NCBI GenBank assembly: GCA_003550325.1
Contig: QKWP01000599.1
Span: forward strand, 181,592-245,591
DNA: 64,000 bases
Reading direction: 5' to 3'
From: Gigaspora rosea
Taxonomy: Eukaryota > Glomeromycota > Glomeromycetes > Diversisporales > Gigasporaceae
Under the pieces are notes generated by a model. It made no database searches. It had not been told where the DNA came from and saw only the letters and a program-made list of their open reading frames with translations. Below are positions 23,751 through 35,623 of the stretch, in pieces; the first letter of the stretch is position 1; the number at the start of each line of letters is the position of its first letter. The position numbers and the translations under genes were made by a program.

Positions 23751-23852
23751 AATCGGCTACATGCTCGAGTTTGTACTTTGGTGAATGGTTTTCGTGTTGT
23801 TTATCGGGCTAATCCTGGTATAATTATTTATATACCCATATTCCAATGCTAA
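23751..23852 (+). pseudogene. Conserved coding-like fragment, copy 1
   Basis: NRLHARVCTLVNGFRVVYRA is read here and is nearly identical to the frame at 27957 in copy 2, then a stop ends it. Downstream (23870-24000) another frame reads coding-like CYINMLSWDERLHNR. It may be a decayed exon carried with the duplication. No family recognised. Confidence 0.35.
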
Positions 23853-24090
23853 AGCATGCATGATCCTATCAAGCTCTCCCCCGATCGTAACACTTGCTAT
23901 ATCAATATGCTCAGTTGGGATGAACGGCTTCATAACCGGATTTGACTGGATTACTGCAGGTATCCTGGCTTAGCTATATTTTATCAGCTAACATTCGTAA
24001 ATTATTAGGGTGTCCAATCAGATTCCAGATTTTGCTGACGAACGCAAAACTCGAACTGAACCATACACTTTGTACTTTGTATTACGTTTG

Positions 24091-24649
24091 GTGCATATGA
24101 ATATTGAAATCGATAATTTAATGCTATTTACGTATTTAGATATAATACCTAGCCCACATCCAAATTGAAAAATGTTAAAATTTCATTGTGTAAATGAAAT
24201 TTGACCATTCGTAGATTATTAAAATATAAAGCGCGCACGTAAATACTTTATTGAAATCGATAATTTAGGAAATATTTAATTCAATATACTAATTAATAAT
24301 GTTCTTTTAGGGAAAATGGCTCTGTAAATGTTCATGAGTGTCTAAATTATGGATAATCCACAACAGACGGCATGTGACATTTTTTTTAATATTTTAGCCG
24401 TGGCGTCTCAAAATGCTACGACGTACTTTGCAGAAATCTATATTTTTTTGCCAAATATGTTTACATTATATCTATAATATATTAATAATAATATTATTAT
24501 ATGATCTAAATTGTATATAATAAATATATGATGAATATTTAATGAACATATAATAATTGTATTTTTTTCTTTCTGTTCGTTCTCTTATAATTTCATTACT
24601 AATAATATGTTTATTATATACCGGTAGATACAATATGCTATTAATCTAA
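24091..24649. other. AT-rich spacer, nothing recognised
   Basis: No gene or clear repeat end. Confidence 0.5.
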
Positions 24650-24675
24650 TAATAATAATAATAATAATAATAATA
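24650..24675. repeat. (AAT)n microsatellite
   Basis: About eight uninterrupted AAT/TAA trinucleotides. Confidence 0.9.
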
Positions 24676-24769
24676 TGATAACATAAAAAATTGCAAGATT
24701 TTATTAATATAATAATCATATAATAAAAACAATACGTAAAATTTCACCCTCCATGATCGTCCAATAACC

Positions 24770-24905
24770 TTTTTGTAACAAAACAAAGAATTTTTTTTTT
24801 TAAACAAAAATCGCTTATGAAACCACCCTTTGGGTTTTAACAAAAAAGATTCCGTATTCAATTTTACACCAATATCTTGTACCCTAACCTATTAATATTC
24901 AAGGT
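24770..24905. repeat. Fragment of TTAGGG-bearing repeat
   Basis: GCTTATGAAACCACCCTTTG and TTCAATTTTACACCAATATC, then TACCCTAACCTA near 24879, follow the order of 20640-20770. Only the central half of the repeat is present. Confidence 0.55.
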
Positions 24906-25211
24906 TAAGTTTGTTTTAAAAAAGGTGAGGGTCACCTGGGTGATGAATAAATTATTTCCATGATTTATTATTATTTGTTAGATATATTGTTTGTATTTTT
25001 AAACATATTAGTCGATTTTATTTTGACCTTAAAATTTTATTCTTAAAATTTATTACAAAGCGAATTTTCATAAAAACGACCTTTTAACTTATTTCGTGCA
25101 CCTATATGAATGCGTAGAAAATTACAAGATTTATATATTTTATTATAGGCCAAAAGTAAGTTAACAAAGTCATTTTTTTGAAAATTTGCTTCCGAATTTA
25201 CTCTTGATACC

Positions 25212-25342
25212 GTAAAAGATCATATACAAGATCCCCCATATCAGACCCACCCTCATTTTTTACTAATTAATATCTTTTTTTTTTTACTAATTATTTTTTT
25301 GGTGGAGTGTAAGAGACCCGAGTCTCGTATATGATCTTTTAC
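25212..25342. mobile_element. 131-bp palindromic MITE
   Basis: GTAAAAGATCATATACAAGA at 25212 pairs with the complement TCGTATATGATCTTTTAC ending at 25342. Inside, GACCCACC and GGTGGAG are also mirrored. No clear target duplication. No coding. Confidence 0.65.
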
Positions 25343-25464
25343 AAACCAATCAAACAATGACTACCCATCATAAAGCATCCGAATATGTCAATAAACGTTA
25401 AAAATACTTCTTTCTATTATTTTACAGCTTAGCATAACTGTTACTAAATGGGTTGTTTTTTTAT

Positions 25465-25930
25465 CTTGTCGGGTTGCGTCGGATAGGCACGGGCATTTGT
25501 AGCACGGGTCAAGATCCGGATTCTTCGGGTATGGTGCGAATTGGTACGGATTCCGTGGACCTTGTGGAACCGTATGCCCGTGACAATTGGACCGTAAATG
25601 GCTCGGGTTTTCTAGTCGAATCGGCACGGGATTTGGCACGGGTAATGAGCGTAAATTCACGTGCCACCGCGATAACGATGTGGATTAACTATTAAAACAT
25701 AAATTTACATAAATAATCAATATACAGTAAGATGAACAATCTAACTGCATATGTAGCAAAAGTTTGTAGAAATTTTTTTTGTTAAGACACTTCATCAGTG
25801 AAATCATGAGATATCGATCTTTTTTTAAAAAACCTTTTATATTACTTTTGCCGTAAAACGTAGCACAAGATCCGTGCCATTTCGAAAATTCCGGACACCG
25901 ACCCGTACCACCACTTTTCTTATAGGGTAG
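25465..25930. repeat. GCACGGG/GGATTC word array with CCCTATAAGAAAAGTGG end
   Basis: 25480-25660 repeats GGCACGGG, AGCACGGG, GGATTCTTCGG and GGATTCCG; 25870-25930 repeats them inverted (GATCCGTGCC, GACCCGTACC) and ends CCACTTTTCTTATAGGG. The same end sequence is at 21178 and 21597 in the other duplication copy. It fits the word-array architecture of the hAT-like elements, but I find no target duplication here. Confidence 0.5.
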
Positions 25931-26365
25931 ATGATAATCCCAAGATTACAACGCCAAAATATCGCATACTAAATTTGGTTAATTTATTTTGAAAATCAAG
26001 TTTGCATATTTCATGTGGCTTTTGAACCTTAAATTCATGTTGGCCAATAAATTTCAAGCTTTAGTACAAATAGTTAATTATAGGAACTCCTCAATTCTAG
26101 TTTAGTATAAAACATTAATCATACAGTAACTTAATAACGAAGTTATTTTGCTATATTACTACAAACATTATTTTTTAATCCATAATTTATGTATGACAAA
26201 TTATCAAACGTATCAATTAATAAATAACTTTGCGCCTCTTATATCAAATAAGCAAATATTATAAATCTGAAGAGCTTATTGTAAATGTGTTGGAATTCTT
26301 TATACCCCTATAAAAATTTCATCGTTGTTATGTTGATCATCGGTCCGTTCGATCTAGCTCTATTC

Positions 26366-26690
26366 GTCCTACTCGGTCCTGGACCGCAATCCAGCCCGAT
26401 TTTTTAAAAGATTGGGAGTCTTTTAACCAGGATGGACCGGACGGACTGATTAACCGCCCTAGTTTTATAAGTGTTTGTTTGTTACTTTTTCAACGTTACT
26501 TAAAACAAAAGTTTCGTGGAACTTTTTATCCAAAACAGGGCAAAAATCAAAATTTGCCGATATGAAAATCCATAGACAACATATATTATTATGGCTGTCT
26601 ATATTATTATAGACGTCGAATTATTATAGACTGCCAGATATTATTATATGAAGGAAGCATTGCGTATAAACATAGGTGTGATCTTCAATT
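26366..26690. mobile_element. 325-bp sequence present only in duplication copy 2
   Basis: Begins TCCTACTCGGTCCTGGACC and carries GGACCGGACGGACTG and GACCGCAATCC words in both orientations at its left side, then TATTATTATAGAC-type repeats at 26590-26645. Copy 1 reads straight from TTTATTCGG to TAGCCACAAC. An insertion in copy 2 is simplest; ends and target duplication are not clear. Confidence 0.55.
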
Positions 26691-27854
26691 ATAGCCACAA
26701 CTTTATTTGTAATTACTTTGCTGCAGTATTTTATCATTTTTACTGAAAGCCTTTATTCAACATTAATACAAATAATTTTATGAATTTTCAATTATAATAA
26801 AACGCCCTTTTACTATAAAAATTATATTCTTCAAAAATCTTGATAAAACCCGTTCTTAGTAAGTAAAGTAGTTACTTGACATATAATAACGAATGCCAAA
26901 TAATTTCTCACTAAAGGTGGCAATAACGCAATCATCTCACACTTGATTTAGAATTATTAAAAAATATCACAATTTTCGCTAAAAATTATTGAACAAATTT
27001 AATTAGTTTTAACACGCCTAATGAATAAAGTTATCCTTATGCGTAAAAATGTAGGACTGGTGCATGTGGCGAATAATCTATAAAATGATGGGTAATGATG
27101 CTTTGGGAAACAGGCTATTTATTACCTTTTTCAATTATCGCAATTTGCAAATTGATGTAATTTTTGATAATTATGTAGATTATAGCATACCAGATTGTTC
27201 GATTGCAATCGATTGTACGTGATTGTGTGATTATGTTTAATTGCACGCAATATTTTTTCATTTTGATAAAATTCTTATGAATTACTTTATGGGACTCGTT
27301 ATCAGTGCATAAAAAGTCTTTATTGCAAACAAGGTTCTTTAAAATTTTCATACCAATTGATAAAAGCATATAACCTACAACATAAATTCGAGCAAATTTA
27401 GTTTGATGGGCTTTAAAATTCAATATAAATGGATTTTTATTACCGGTATAAATAAATAAAAATGAATAAAATTCACTTTATATCATTAATATTCAACGAT
27501 CTTTTTTGACTGGATTCTTTAAAGGATTTTTTATATGGCATTATTTTTATATATTTTTTTTACTAAACTTTCACACACAATATGTTGTGAGTGGAAAAGG
27601 AACTTAAGTGAATTTAGAAATTCCTTGTTAAATTAGGGCTAAGGTCTGGGTGTACATTATGTATACATATGATAAATCTGTCCTGAAGTGCTGGTTTTAT
27701 ATAAAAATTACGTTACTACTTACGACATATTTAAGGGTTTAGCAATTTACTGTTTACTATAACTTCGTGAGTGAGGTAAAATATACGTAACAGGTAAAAA
27801 ATTAATAATTAAAAAAAATAAGAACCGTGTAATAAATAAAAGTACTATTGTTAC

Positions 27855-27883
27855 CCGTGCCAGAGGCACGGACTATAAGCTAG
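27855..27883 (+). mobile_element. Helitron 3' terminus, second copy
   Basis: CCGTGCC-AGA-GGCACGG stem followed by GACTATAAGCTAG and T. Identical in layout to 23657-23685 with two substitutions, and the flank beyond it is also shared, so it was copied with the block. Confidence 0.65.
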
Positions 27884-27956
27884 TATTTGATAATATGAAA
27901 CTAACTATTTGAGTACTGTACTATTTTATTTTAGTCATTTTTATTGTTTCAACAGT

Positions 27957-28181
27957 AATCGGCTACATGCTCGAGTTTGTACTTCGATGAATGGTTTTCG
28001 TGTTGTTTATCGAGTTAATCCTGATATAATTATTTATAGACCGGTTATTTTTTTCTATTGTTGTATAAGATTGAATTTCGGTAGTAATTTGCATTCCCAT
28101 GCTAAAGCATGTATGATCGAGCCAGGCTATCGCATTCTCATAAATCGATGCAATTTAAACAAATATGGATATGTGACCTAA
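27957..28181 (+). pseudogene. Conserved coding-like fragment, copy 2
   Basis: An open frame starting upstream at 27909 runs to a stop at 28181; the part shared with copy 1 starts at NRLHARVCTSMNGFRVVYRV. It continues HSHAKACMIEPGYRILINRC, which is coding-like in composition. Copy 1 diverges after NPGIIIYIP. No start codon context or family recognised. It ends 135 bp before the ATG of the channel gene, same strand. Confidence 0.35.
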
Positions 28182-28316
28182 CACTCTTGATATACGTAAA
28201 GCTTTTTATTTTATTTATAGGATTTGAAATTCATATAAATAAAATCCAAATTTTTCTAGGTCATAGTTTCATTAATAATTAGTATAAATATTTAAGAATC
28301 AAGAAATTATCGTGCT

Positions 28317-31300
28317 ATGCCAACTATCGACGTTATAGAAGAAGAGAAAGAACTATATTTAGCTATTAGCCCAAAAGGCGATTTCGTAGTTGAATTTGGT
28401 AAAATTTCTGCAGAATAAATATTTATCATACTGCACTGCTTCTACGTAATATCTGATTCTTTTGCAACTTTTTGATTTGTACGACAATTTACAGTATTAT
28501 TGGAAAATGAAACGGAATTTGAATTGCGCATGTTTAAAGTTATAAAGAAGTCGAATAATAATGACCTTTCGGATCAGAATTATGACAATAGACATTCGTC
28601 TAAAAAACTTATTCATATCGGAGATTTCAGAAAACCATTAAGCTTTACGGAAGATCAAAATATATTGAGCTGGTCTATTGCGGTGTCAGATAAATTGCTC
28701 AGTCATAATTCATCTGTTAGGTTATTAGCAATATCTTGTATAAGCATTCATGATATGACACTTGATAAGTTTATTGAAGGCACTAAAAAACCTGGAATTA
28801 CTATCGTTTTCACTATTAACGGAGACTATTCCATTGAAAAAAAAGAATTGATACGATCTGATGATTATGGTGGAATAGTCAAATTATTTTCACTAAATGA
28901 AGATAATAAAAAGACGAATATCGAGGACATGGATAAATGTTTTCTTATTATTTTAAATGCCTCTGGGATTTATAAGCATTATTTTAGACATTTAAATCAC
29001 AAATTTATTAGCAAAATTCAAAAATTTTTGAATCACAAACCTATTAGCAAATTTCAAAATTTTAATTATTCAAAGAAAATAGAAAGTGCCATGAATTACA
29101 ACAGAAGTCGACCTAGCTTTAATATGAAATACATTACAAGATGTTTAAATAAGCATTATTTTTTAGTAGATACTAAATTTGAGGATGCGCAATATATGGA
29201 GCTTTATGATTTAAAAACAAACCAATTAGTAAATACCTTTCATAGACAAAATTTATATGAATCAAGTTTCATTGTTGACATTCCTGATTTTTTCGCAATA
29301 TCAAACAATAACAAAATATTTGCATATAGATCTGGAAACGAGATAAAACTATACTTGATAGAATGTGGTCTTGAGCTAGCATCTATAAAGCTTGACACTG
29401 GTGAACCATCTCCTATCGACTATTTCATGCTTTATTTCATGCATTTTTTTAACGATGATGAGAAACTATTAATATGTCGGTTGTCAAAAGAAAAATCGTG
29501 TCAGTGGTCTATCTGGAATATTTTCGAGTCAATTCAAAAATCAATTAGATTCGAAAATAACCTTGATTTTAATTTTTTTCAAATGAATAATATTTTTAAT
29601 GAGTTTATTGAACCTAGTTTTTATCAGTCGGAGCGAACAAACTCTTTGGGTAATTTGTTTCAAATGTACAATAGTTTTATTGAGTCTGGTTTTTATCAGT
29701 TTGAACGAATAGACTCTTTGTTAATATTTTATAAGAACAAAGAGAAACATGGAAATCTTTCCGAAGATAAACGAATTTATGATATTTTTAACTTAGAGAA
29801 AGAAGATAAAGTAGAAAAAAGGTTTATAGGGATAGATATATGGGTAAAAGAGCGTAATCTCATGATATTTAAAGATAAAAAGTCATTATTAGATGAGGCC
29901 TACCATATATGTGATCCTTGGGTACGGTCTAATCACGTGAGTCCACAACCTAATGACGGGAGTCCACAATTTTTTGCTTATCTTGATAAGGAAAAGAAAA
30001 TTATACTTTTGATTGGAAACTACACGGTTCAAGTTTCGTATGAGCGAGAAAAAAAAAAAAGAACTCTTGAATTCATTAGTGTGATTAATGAAGATGATCG
30101 TGATATTAATGAACATGTTCGTGAAAGATGCATAGAAAGAATTTGTGAAAAATTCAAACTTTCAACTGACCCGAAAGATTCTCAGTCAATTGAAATGTGG
30201 GGTGATAATTATGTAACTGATGCCATAAACGAAGCTTGTCGCACGCTAAAATACTTATACCAGATGCTTGAAGAGCATGATAAATATGATGCCTTGCTAA
30301 ACCACGAACACAGCTATTTTAAATACAAAGAGATAACAAAACAAACACGAAACATTATTATAAGATTTATTCAGTTATACCCGATCGTTTGGCGATTATT
30401 AGATATTCGTTTTGATTTGTTGAGTATTCTCATCGATGCGAGAGAATGTTCACTTATAAAATATATATTATTTAATGAAAAAAAAGCTATCGATGACGAC
30501 GATGAAGTTGATGTCGATAATTTCAATAATCACGAAAAAAACGCATTTTTAAAACTCTTGACGATATAGTATCAAAATTGGAACAACTTTCAAGTATAAA
30601 GCCAGTTCAGAATAGTTTATTGCATAAGAGATCACTCCACATGCCACAATATAAGTCGTGGGAAGGTGGAGATAATGTGATTTTTAAAGCTCTATCTGGT
30701 TGGTTTATGCTAATTAGTTGTGAGTGCATTTTTAATGCTGGGTATTAATTTATTAATCATTATTTGTTACCGGTATTCATCCTTTTCTTAGATAAAAATC
30801 CAATATTTCTAGGATATTTTTTAGAATATTATTCTAATAAAGCAGCTGAAGAAATTGGATGGATGATTACAGTTAGCGAAATTCTGCCAGATCTATATAA
30901 TAAAAATAATGAAAATTATGGTCAGTTTTACTTTTTCATTTAATCTACATATTGATAACTTCAATCATTTACCTTTTTTTTTTTAATACAGGATTTTATA
31001 AGTCTTATGCTCAATTATTATTTTATAAGCGATGGTTTTGTTCAAAGGGATTAGATATGCCCTTCTTTAAATTTATTAAAATTCCGTCATGTATTACCGG
31101 TAATAACTTTTTAGAAGTTTTTATACCCGTAACACAATTGATTCCGAAGGATTGCAAATTGGATATAAATAAAATCAAGTAAGATTCTTGAGATGTTATT
31201 ATATGCTTTTTATTTTATTGTTAATTTTATTGTTACATAATTTAATTAACATTTAATATTAAACATAGCCGTGATAAAATTCCTGATATTCAAATGGTAC

Positions 31301-33108
31301 CTTTAATTGATTTCACAGCAAATAAAAAGATATTATCGAAAAAAAGAGGAGATAAATACCTGAATAATTTAAAGTCTATATTTTGTCCAAGTAAATTCGT
31401 ACCTCAGAAAGAGTGCCCTATTCCTTTTCGCCTTATACATGAAGTTGGAAATAATCGTAAAGATTCTTTCTATTATAATCCATCTATAGAGGCCATTATG
31501 AATTTTATGTGGCATTGGTCTAAACCATATTACCATCGAATTTTATGCATTTTTATAATATATTTTTTATCTTATTCAATAATTTCCTGGATGTTCATCG
31601 CACGAATTCAAGTTACCAGTGAATTTCAACATATTCTGGTGCTTATAATTATTTTATTATTTTTTTATTTAACTTATTATCTCTTTATGATTGAATATCA
31701 GCAATGGCATCATAAAGGATGGAAATATTTTGATTGGTTTAATTTGGCGGACCTTATTACATTATTTTTATCACTTATTATTACTGTTTATATTTTAACT
31801 CGTTATTATTCTCTCGAGAATGGATTTAAATATGCCGAAAGTAGCCTGCCTATGTCATTTATTATTTTCTTAAGTATTTTAGTGAATTGGTGTGAACTCG
31901 TAAGTAGATTCTTTTTATTCTTTGCTACTTAATACGGCATATGTGAATTTTTCGTTTTTACTATCATTTTATTTATTTGTTTGTTTTAAAATATGATTGT
32001 TTTAGATTTTATCATTACGTATTTTTCCAGGTATTGTATAAATATGTTAATCACCTATCAAAATTTCACAAGCTAAACATATATACATATTTTGTATATT
32101 TACTTAGGTTTCGCACGTTACCTGTATATACTTCGCAATATTATCGTTAATATAATTTTCTTTTTATTGTTTTTTTTATTAATTATAATTGCAGTGGTTA
32201 GAACCTATTTTAATTGCCATTGTTGTATTATTGTTCTAATATTATATATTATGCTCACGTTTAATTTATTATTCTTTCTTTTCAGGGGCATGCATTGTAA
32301 GTTTATTATATTTAAAATTATTCAAATTTTAAAATTGGCATTAATATATATATTTTTTATGTTCAGATTTGTTTTTCTTGGTTATGCACAATATATTGGG
32401 TTAAGTCAAACTCCAACATCATATGAAGTTTCTAATGGGAGCGAAGTGATCTATAACATGACTGGAATAGAACCGGGTAATTCATTTTCAAACCCTTTTA
32501 GGGCTATAATTGCTGCATATTATTGGAGTTCTAATTCATTTGATGCTTGGGGATTTTGGCCTCTCATCATAATCAGTGTGATCTTTAATATTATTTTTAT
32601 TATCATACTACAAAATGTTATTGTTTCATTTATGAGGTATGTTTAATATATTAGTATTATAATCTCTGTGAAAAAAAAAATAATTTGATTAATATTAATA
32701 GTAACAATAATCTAACATATTCAAAGTGCGGCATTTAAAGATGCTAATAGAGATGGAAAGCGCGCTGTTCTCAATTTTCAAAGTAGATTAATTTATGATT
32801 ATGCACTTCGTGAAAATTCTGCTTTCACTTCAAGAAAGAATGATTTTGATTGCAAGTTTAATGATAAATTAAGAATAAAATATGTATGTTTTTATAATGA
32901 ACTGTCAATTACAAAAGCATGGAGAAATGAAAGCAAAGAATGGGAATCTGAACCAATATATTTGGATGCTGAAAATCAAATACAAAAGAAAAGTGAAAAT
33001 GAATTTTCTATTGAAGATGAAGACATTAAATTTATCTGGGTAAAAGAAAAAGATGAAACAACAAAACAAACAGAAGAAACAGAAGAAACAACAGAGCAAG
33101 CTTTGTAG
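28317..33108 (+). CDS. Propeller-like/TRP-type ion-channel protein, ten exons, one frameshift
   Basis: Proposed exons: 28317-28398, 28495-30698, 30792-30920, 30992-31178, 31269-31899, 32006-32030, 32108-32196, 32286-32296, 32367-32636, 32727-33108; all introns are GT-AG, 70-106 bp. The start is MPTIDVIEEEKELYLAISPK, whose LAISPKGDFVVEF resembles one propeller blade. The N-terminal ~700 residues look like a beta-propeller sensor. Exons from 31269 encode six membrane segments: about 31525-31610, 31625-31700, 31740-31810, 31850-31899, 32130-32196, and 32560-32630. The pore loop precedes the last (AAYYWSSNSFDAWGFW). This is the architecture of Glomeromycotina ion-transport-domain proteins, cation channels of the plasma membrane. 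The frame shifts by one base near 30535-30550, beside an A7 run: either a 1-nt deletion, making it a recent pseudogene, or a sequencing error. About 1,330 residues otherwise. The C-terminal exon is acidic, Lys/Glu-rich. Confidence 0.8.
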
Positions 33109-33413
33109 AAACTTAAAAAGTAAATGCAGCATATTAAAAATACAATAGATATATATATAATATATTTATGTTAACTTTGTTGTAGCTCTATTTTAGTTAT
33201 ATAATTAATATTTTTTTAATATATTTTTAATATATATTTTTAATACATTTTTAATAGAGTTACAATAAAATTAACATAAATATATTAAAAATGTATTTAA
33301 TTAATTTATGTTAACTTTGTTCTAACTCATAAAAAAAGATATATTGATTATATGTTTATATTAACTTTATCATAACTAAATATTAAAATATATTAAACAT
33401 ATAATAAAATTTT
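33109..33413. other. AT-rich 3' flank with mirrored TAATATATTTTTAATA sequence
   Basis: TATGTTAACTTTGTT occurs at 33167 and 33307, and its complement at about 33270, an imperfect palindrome. A polyadenylation region for the channel gene is expected here, but AT richness prevents choosing a signal. Confidence 0.4.
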
Positions 33414-33588
33414 ACAGTGCAGATAACCTAGTCCCAATCAATAAAAATTTTTAATGACCAAATTCGATTTTATTTTTATATATATGAAGAGGCCAATTTG
33501 AAAATTTAGCTAATATTTATATATAAAGTGACCAATTTAAATTATTAATATATATAAAATTAAAATTAATGTTTAAAGAGGCCAAATT

Positions 33589-33622
<34 letters not shown>

Positions 33623-33842
33623 TATATATAAAAGGTAGCCAAATTTTATATTTAATTATAAAAATACTATAACTTCAACTCGCTATAGCTTTTTATAAAT
33701 AAATTAAGAACTTGGAAGTGTTTAGCTTGTTTTGATTTAGCATTTCAAGATAGCATTTTTTGTTTACTATTTTTTTTTGACGAAGAATTAACAATTTGAA
33801 TTTCATTAATTTTATTGGTCGGGACTAGGTTGTCTGCACTGT
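33414..33842. mobile_element. 429-bp MITE with ACAGTGCAGATAACCTAGTC ends
   Basis: ACAGTGCAGATAACCTAGTC on the left matches the complement of GACTAGGTTGTCTGCACTGT on the right with two mismatches. The interior has reiterated GAGGCCAATTTGAAAATTT-type words and a poly-T run of about 30 at 33592-33621. Target duplication not clear. No coding. Confidence 0.7.
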
Positions 33843-34760
33843 TGTATTTATCAAACATAAATAAAATTTTATTTATCTTTGTAACTTAATATTTTAATAT
33901 ATATTTTCCCAAAAGTATATTTTAAACCAAAAAATTTTAAACTGAATATACATGTAATAAATTTTTTTAATTTTTATATTAATATATACTGTACTAAAAA
34001 TAATGTAGTTACCTATATTTAATTTTGATAAATCTATTTATTTATGCAACAGCTATATTATAACTCAAAATTTACTAGGGTAGCTCTTCTAGCAAAAAAT
34101 GATCCTCTTGCAATTTTGTATTAATCTTGCAATTTTGTATTAATCTTGATTCTAACTCTAACTTAAATCCTACTTAACATTAATACTGACCTTTATAACT
34201 GTTACGTAATAGGCTGTTACAAATAAATTTTTTTTCTAATTTTAAATGTATCAGTGTCTTGTATCATGCTTAATTAGACGACAAACATTAAGGTCAAATT
34301 ATACTAAATTTTCAAGAAAATGTATGTTAGAACACGAAAGATAGTCTCATAAGCAAAAATTTCGGTTACTAAAGACTTTTTCACATGGCCCAATCATAAA
34401 AGAAATTAGGGTTCCCATTATTTGAAATATGCAAATTTACTATGATCTTATTTGACTATTCAATTATATCTATAATAAATTTATTCACAAAGAAATGAAT
34501 CTACAATATTTTCTAAAAAAAAAAAGTTCATAATATCTGTTCTAGGTTTTGTTTGACAACGTGCACAGCTATCTTATTCGTTAGGTTCACGAATATGACT
34601 ATATTGACCAAGTACATGTAATTCTGCATTGTGTATTTCTGGTTTCGTGTAATTATCTTACAGAAATATAAAGTTGCTAGAAAATATAAATAGAAATTTA
34701 TACCAAATTTTTCTAAAAAAGCTAATTTTTTAAACTCGGTTAATTATCAAAATAGTAGTT
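33843..34760. other. AT-rich spacer, nothing recognised
   Basis: No supported gene or repeat end. Poly-A/T runs and short frames only. Confidence 0.5.
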
Positions 34761-34761
34761 A

Positions 34762-35146
34762 AGTCAAAAAGAGTGGGAAAAAAGCATTAGAATACTATGA
34801 GAAAGCTACCAAGCATGCGCAATTAATGACCATTATAGGCTAGAAATTGGGATTCCAAAAAATGAACATAAAATGTTTTGACTACTATAAACAATCTTTT
34901 GGTATGGATGGAGTTTGTTGAGCATTTATGATGAGTAAATGTTATAATAAAAATATCAAAGTTAAAAATGATGAACGTGAGAAATTCAAATATTATCAAA
35001 AATTGCAAACATGGGAAATGTTGATGGAACATTTAAAGTCAGTTGCTGTTATGAATATGAAGCTAGACAAGATAAAACTATAACCTTTTCCAAATGTGTT
35101 ATATTAGAAAACTTTATAAAGAATATAGCGTTATTTCTAAAGTTTT
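34762..35146 (+). pseudogene. Sel1-repeat protein fragment
   Basis: Translation gives KALEYYEKATKHAQ, then CFDYYKQSFGMDGVC, then EREKFKYYQK, and after a one-base shift near 35010, NMGNVDGTFKVSCCYEYE. The spacing of Ala/Tyr-Tyr and Gly-Thr/Cys-Tyr matches three successive ~36-residue Sel1-like helical repeats. In-frame TAG (34843-ish) and TGA (about 34919) break it. Sel1 repeats serve as protein-interaction scaffolds and are often fused to kinases in Glomeromycotina; no kinase part is present here. Confidence 0.65.
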
Positions 35147-35615
35147 TCAGAAATAATCACAATTAAAAAAACTACTAGAATAGCAATAGAAACCTTCATA
35201 TTTACCTTCAAATCAAAATATGAAAATATACAACAAGTTTTTATAAAACCAATCAAAAAATATTTAAAAAACTTTAAGAAATATGTCGTACGCACCAGAT
35301 TTTGCAAGGAGCATGATGTACATTGCATAGTGAAAAAATTTAAATAAATAGGATATTCTTTAAATACAGAACTTTTAACATTTATATTTTTTAGACAAGT
35401 AAATTTTTAAAAATATACTGTAAAATTTCTATACAGACGTCTCTTAAAATAATGTGTTACGCATGTCTGAGTTAACATGTCATTACAAATTGGTTTTTTA
35501 AAAATTTTTTTTCATAACTACATTGATACACAATAACCAGTGTTTTTATGGATATCACGTGCAAGCAACTACTGAGTCATCATGATCAACTAACATATGC
35601 GAAAAATCCTGTATA
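35147..35615. other. AT-rich spacer, nothing recognised
   Basis: No gene or repeat end recognised. Confidence 0.5.
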
Positions 35616-35623
35616 CATGCAAC

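Larger units (their letters stand above)
21170..23890 (+). repeat. Segmental duplication, copy 1 (~2.6 kb)
   Basis: Matches 25480-28110 in the same orientation. Shared landmarks include GGATAGGCACGGG, ATTAACTATTAAAACATAAA, CTCCTCAATTCTAGTTTAGT, GAGCTTATTGTAAATGTG, GGGAAACAGGCTATT, ATGGGACTCGTTATCAGTGC, a Helitron 3' end and GGCTACATGCTCGAGTTTGT. Identity is moderate (many small indels), so the duplication is not recent. Copy 1 carries the hAT-like insertion 22695-22974 that copy 2 lacks. The first 420 bp differ in arrangement: ACCCTATAAGAAAAGTGG occurs at 21597 on the plus strand here but on the minus strand in copy 2. Confidence 0.85.
25480..28110 (+). repeat. Segmental duplication, copy 2 (~2.6 kb)
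   Basis: Direct repeat of 21170-23890, spaced about 4.3 kb. It lacks the GGATCC element (single ATTGTACG at 27212-27219) but holds about 325 bp at 26366-26690 that copy 1 lacks, between TCTATTCG and TATAGCCACAAC. It also carries a Helitron 3' end. It stops some 200 bp upstream of the channel gene. Confidence 0.85.

Noticed and set aside
30540..30569. Short intron explaining the frame change in the channel gene
   Set aside because: The only nearby GT...AG pair (GTCGAT to ATATAG, 57 bp) leaves the wrong phase for the downstream frame.
32905..33132. Minus-strand Phe/Cys-rich 75-codon frame
   Set aside because: Antisense of the Lys/Glu-rich final exon of the channel gene.
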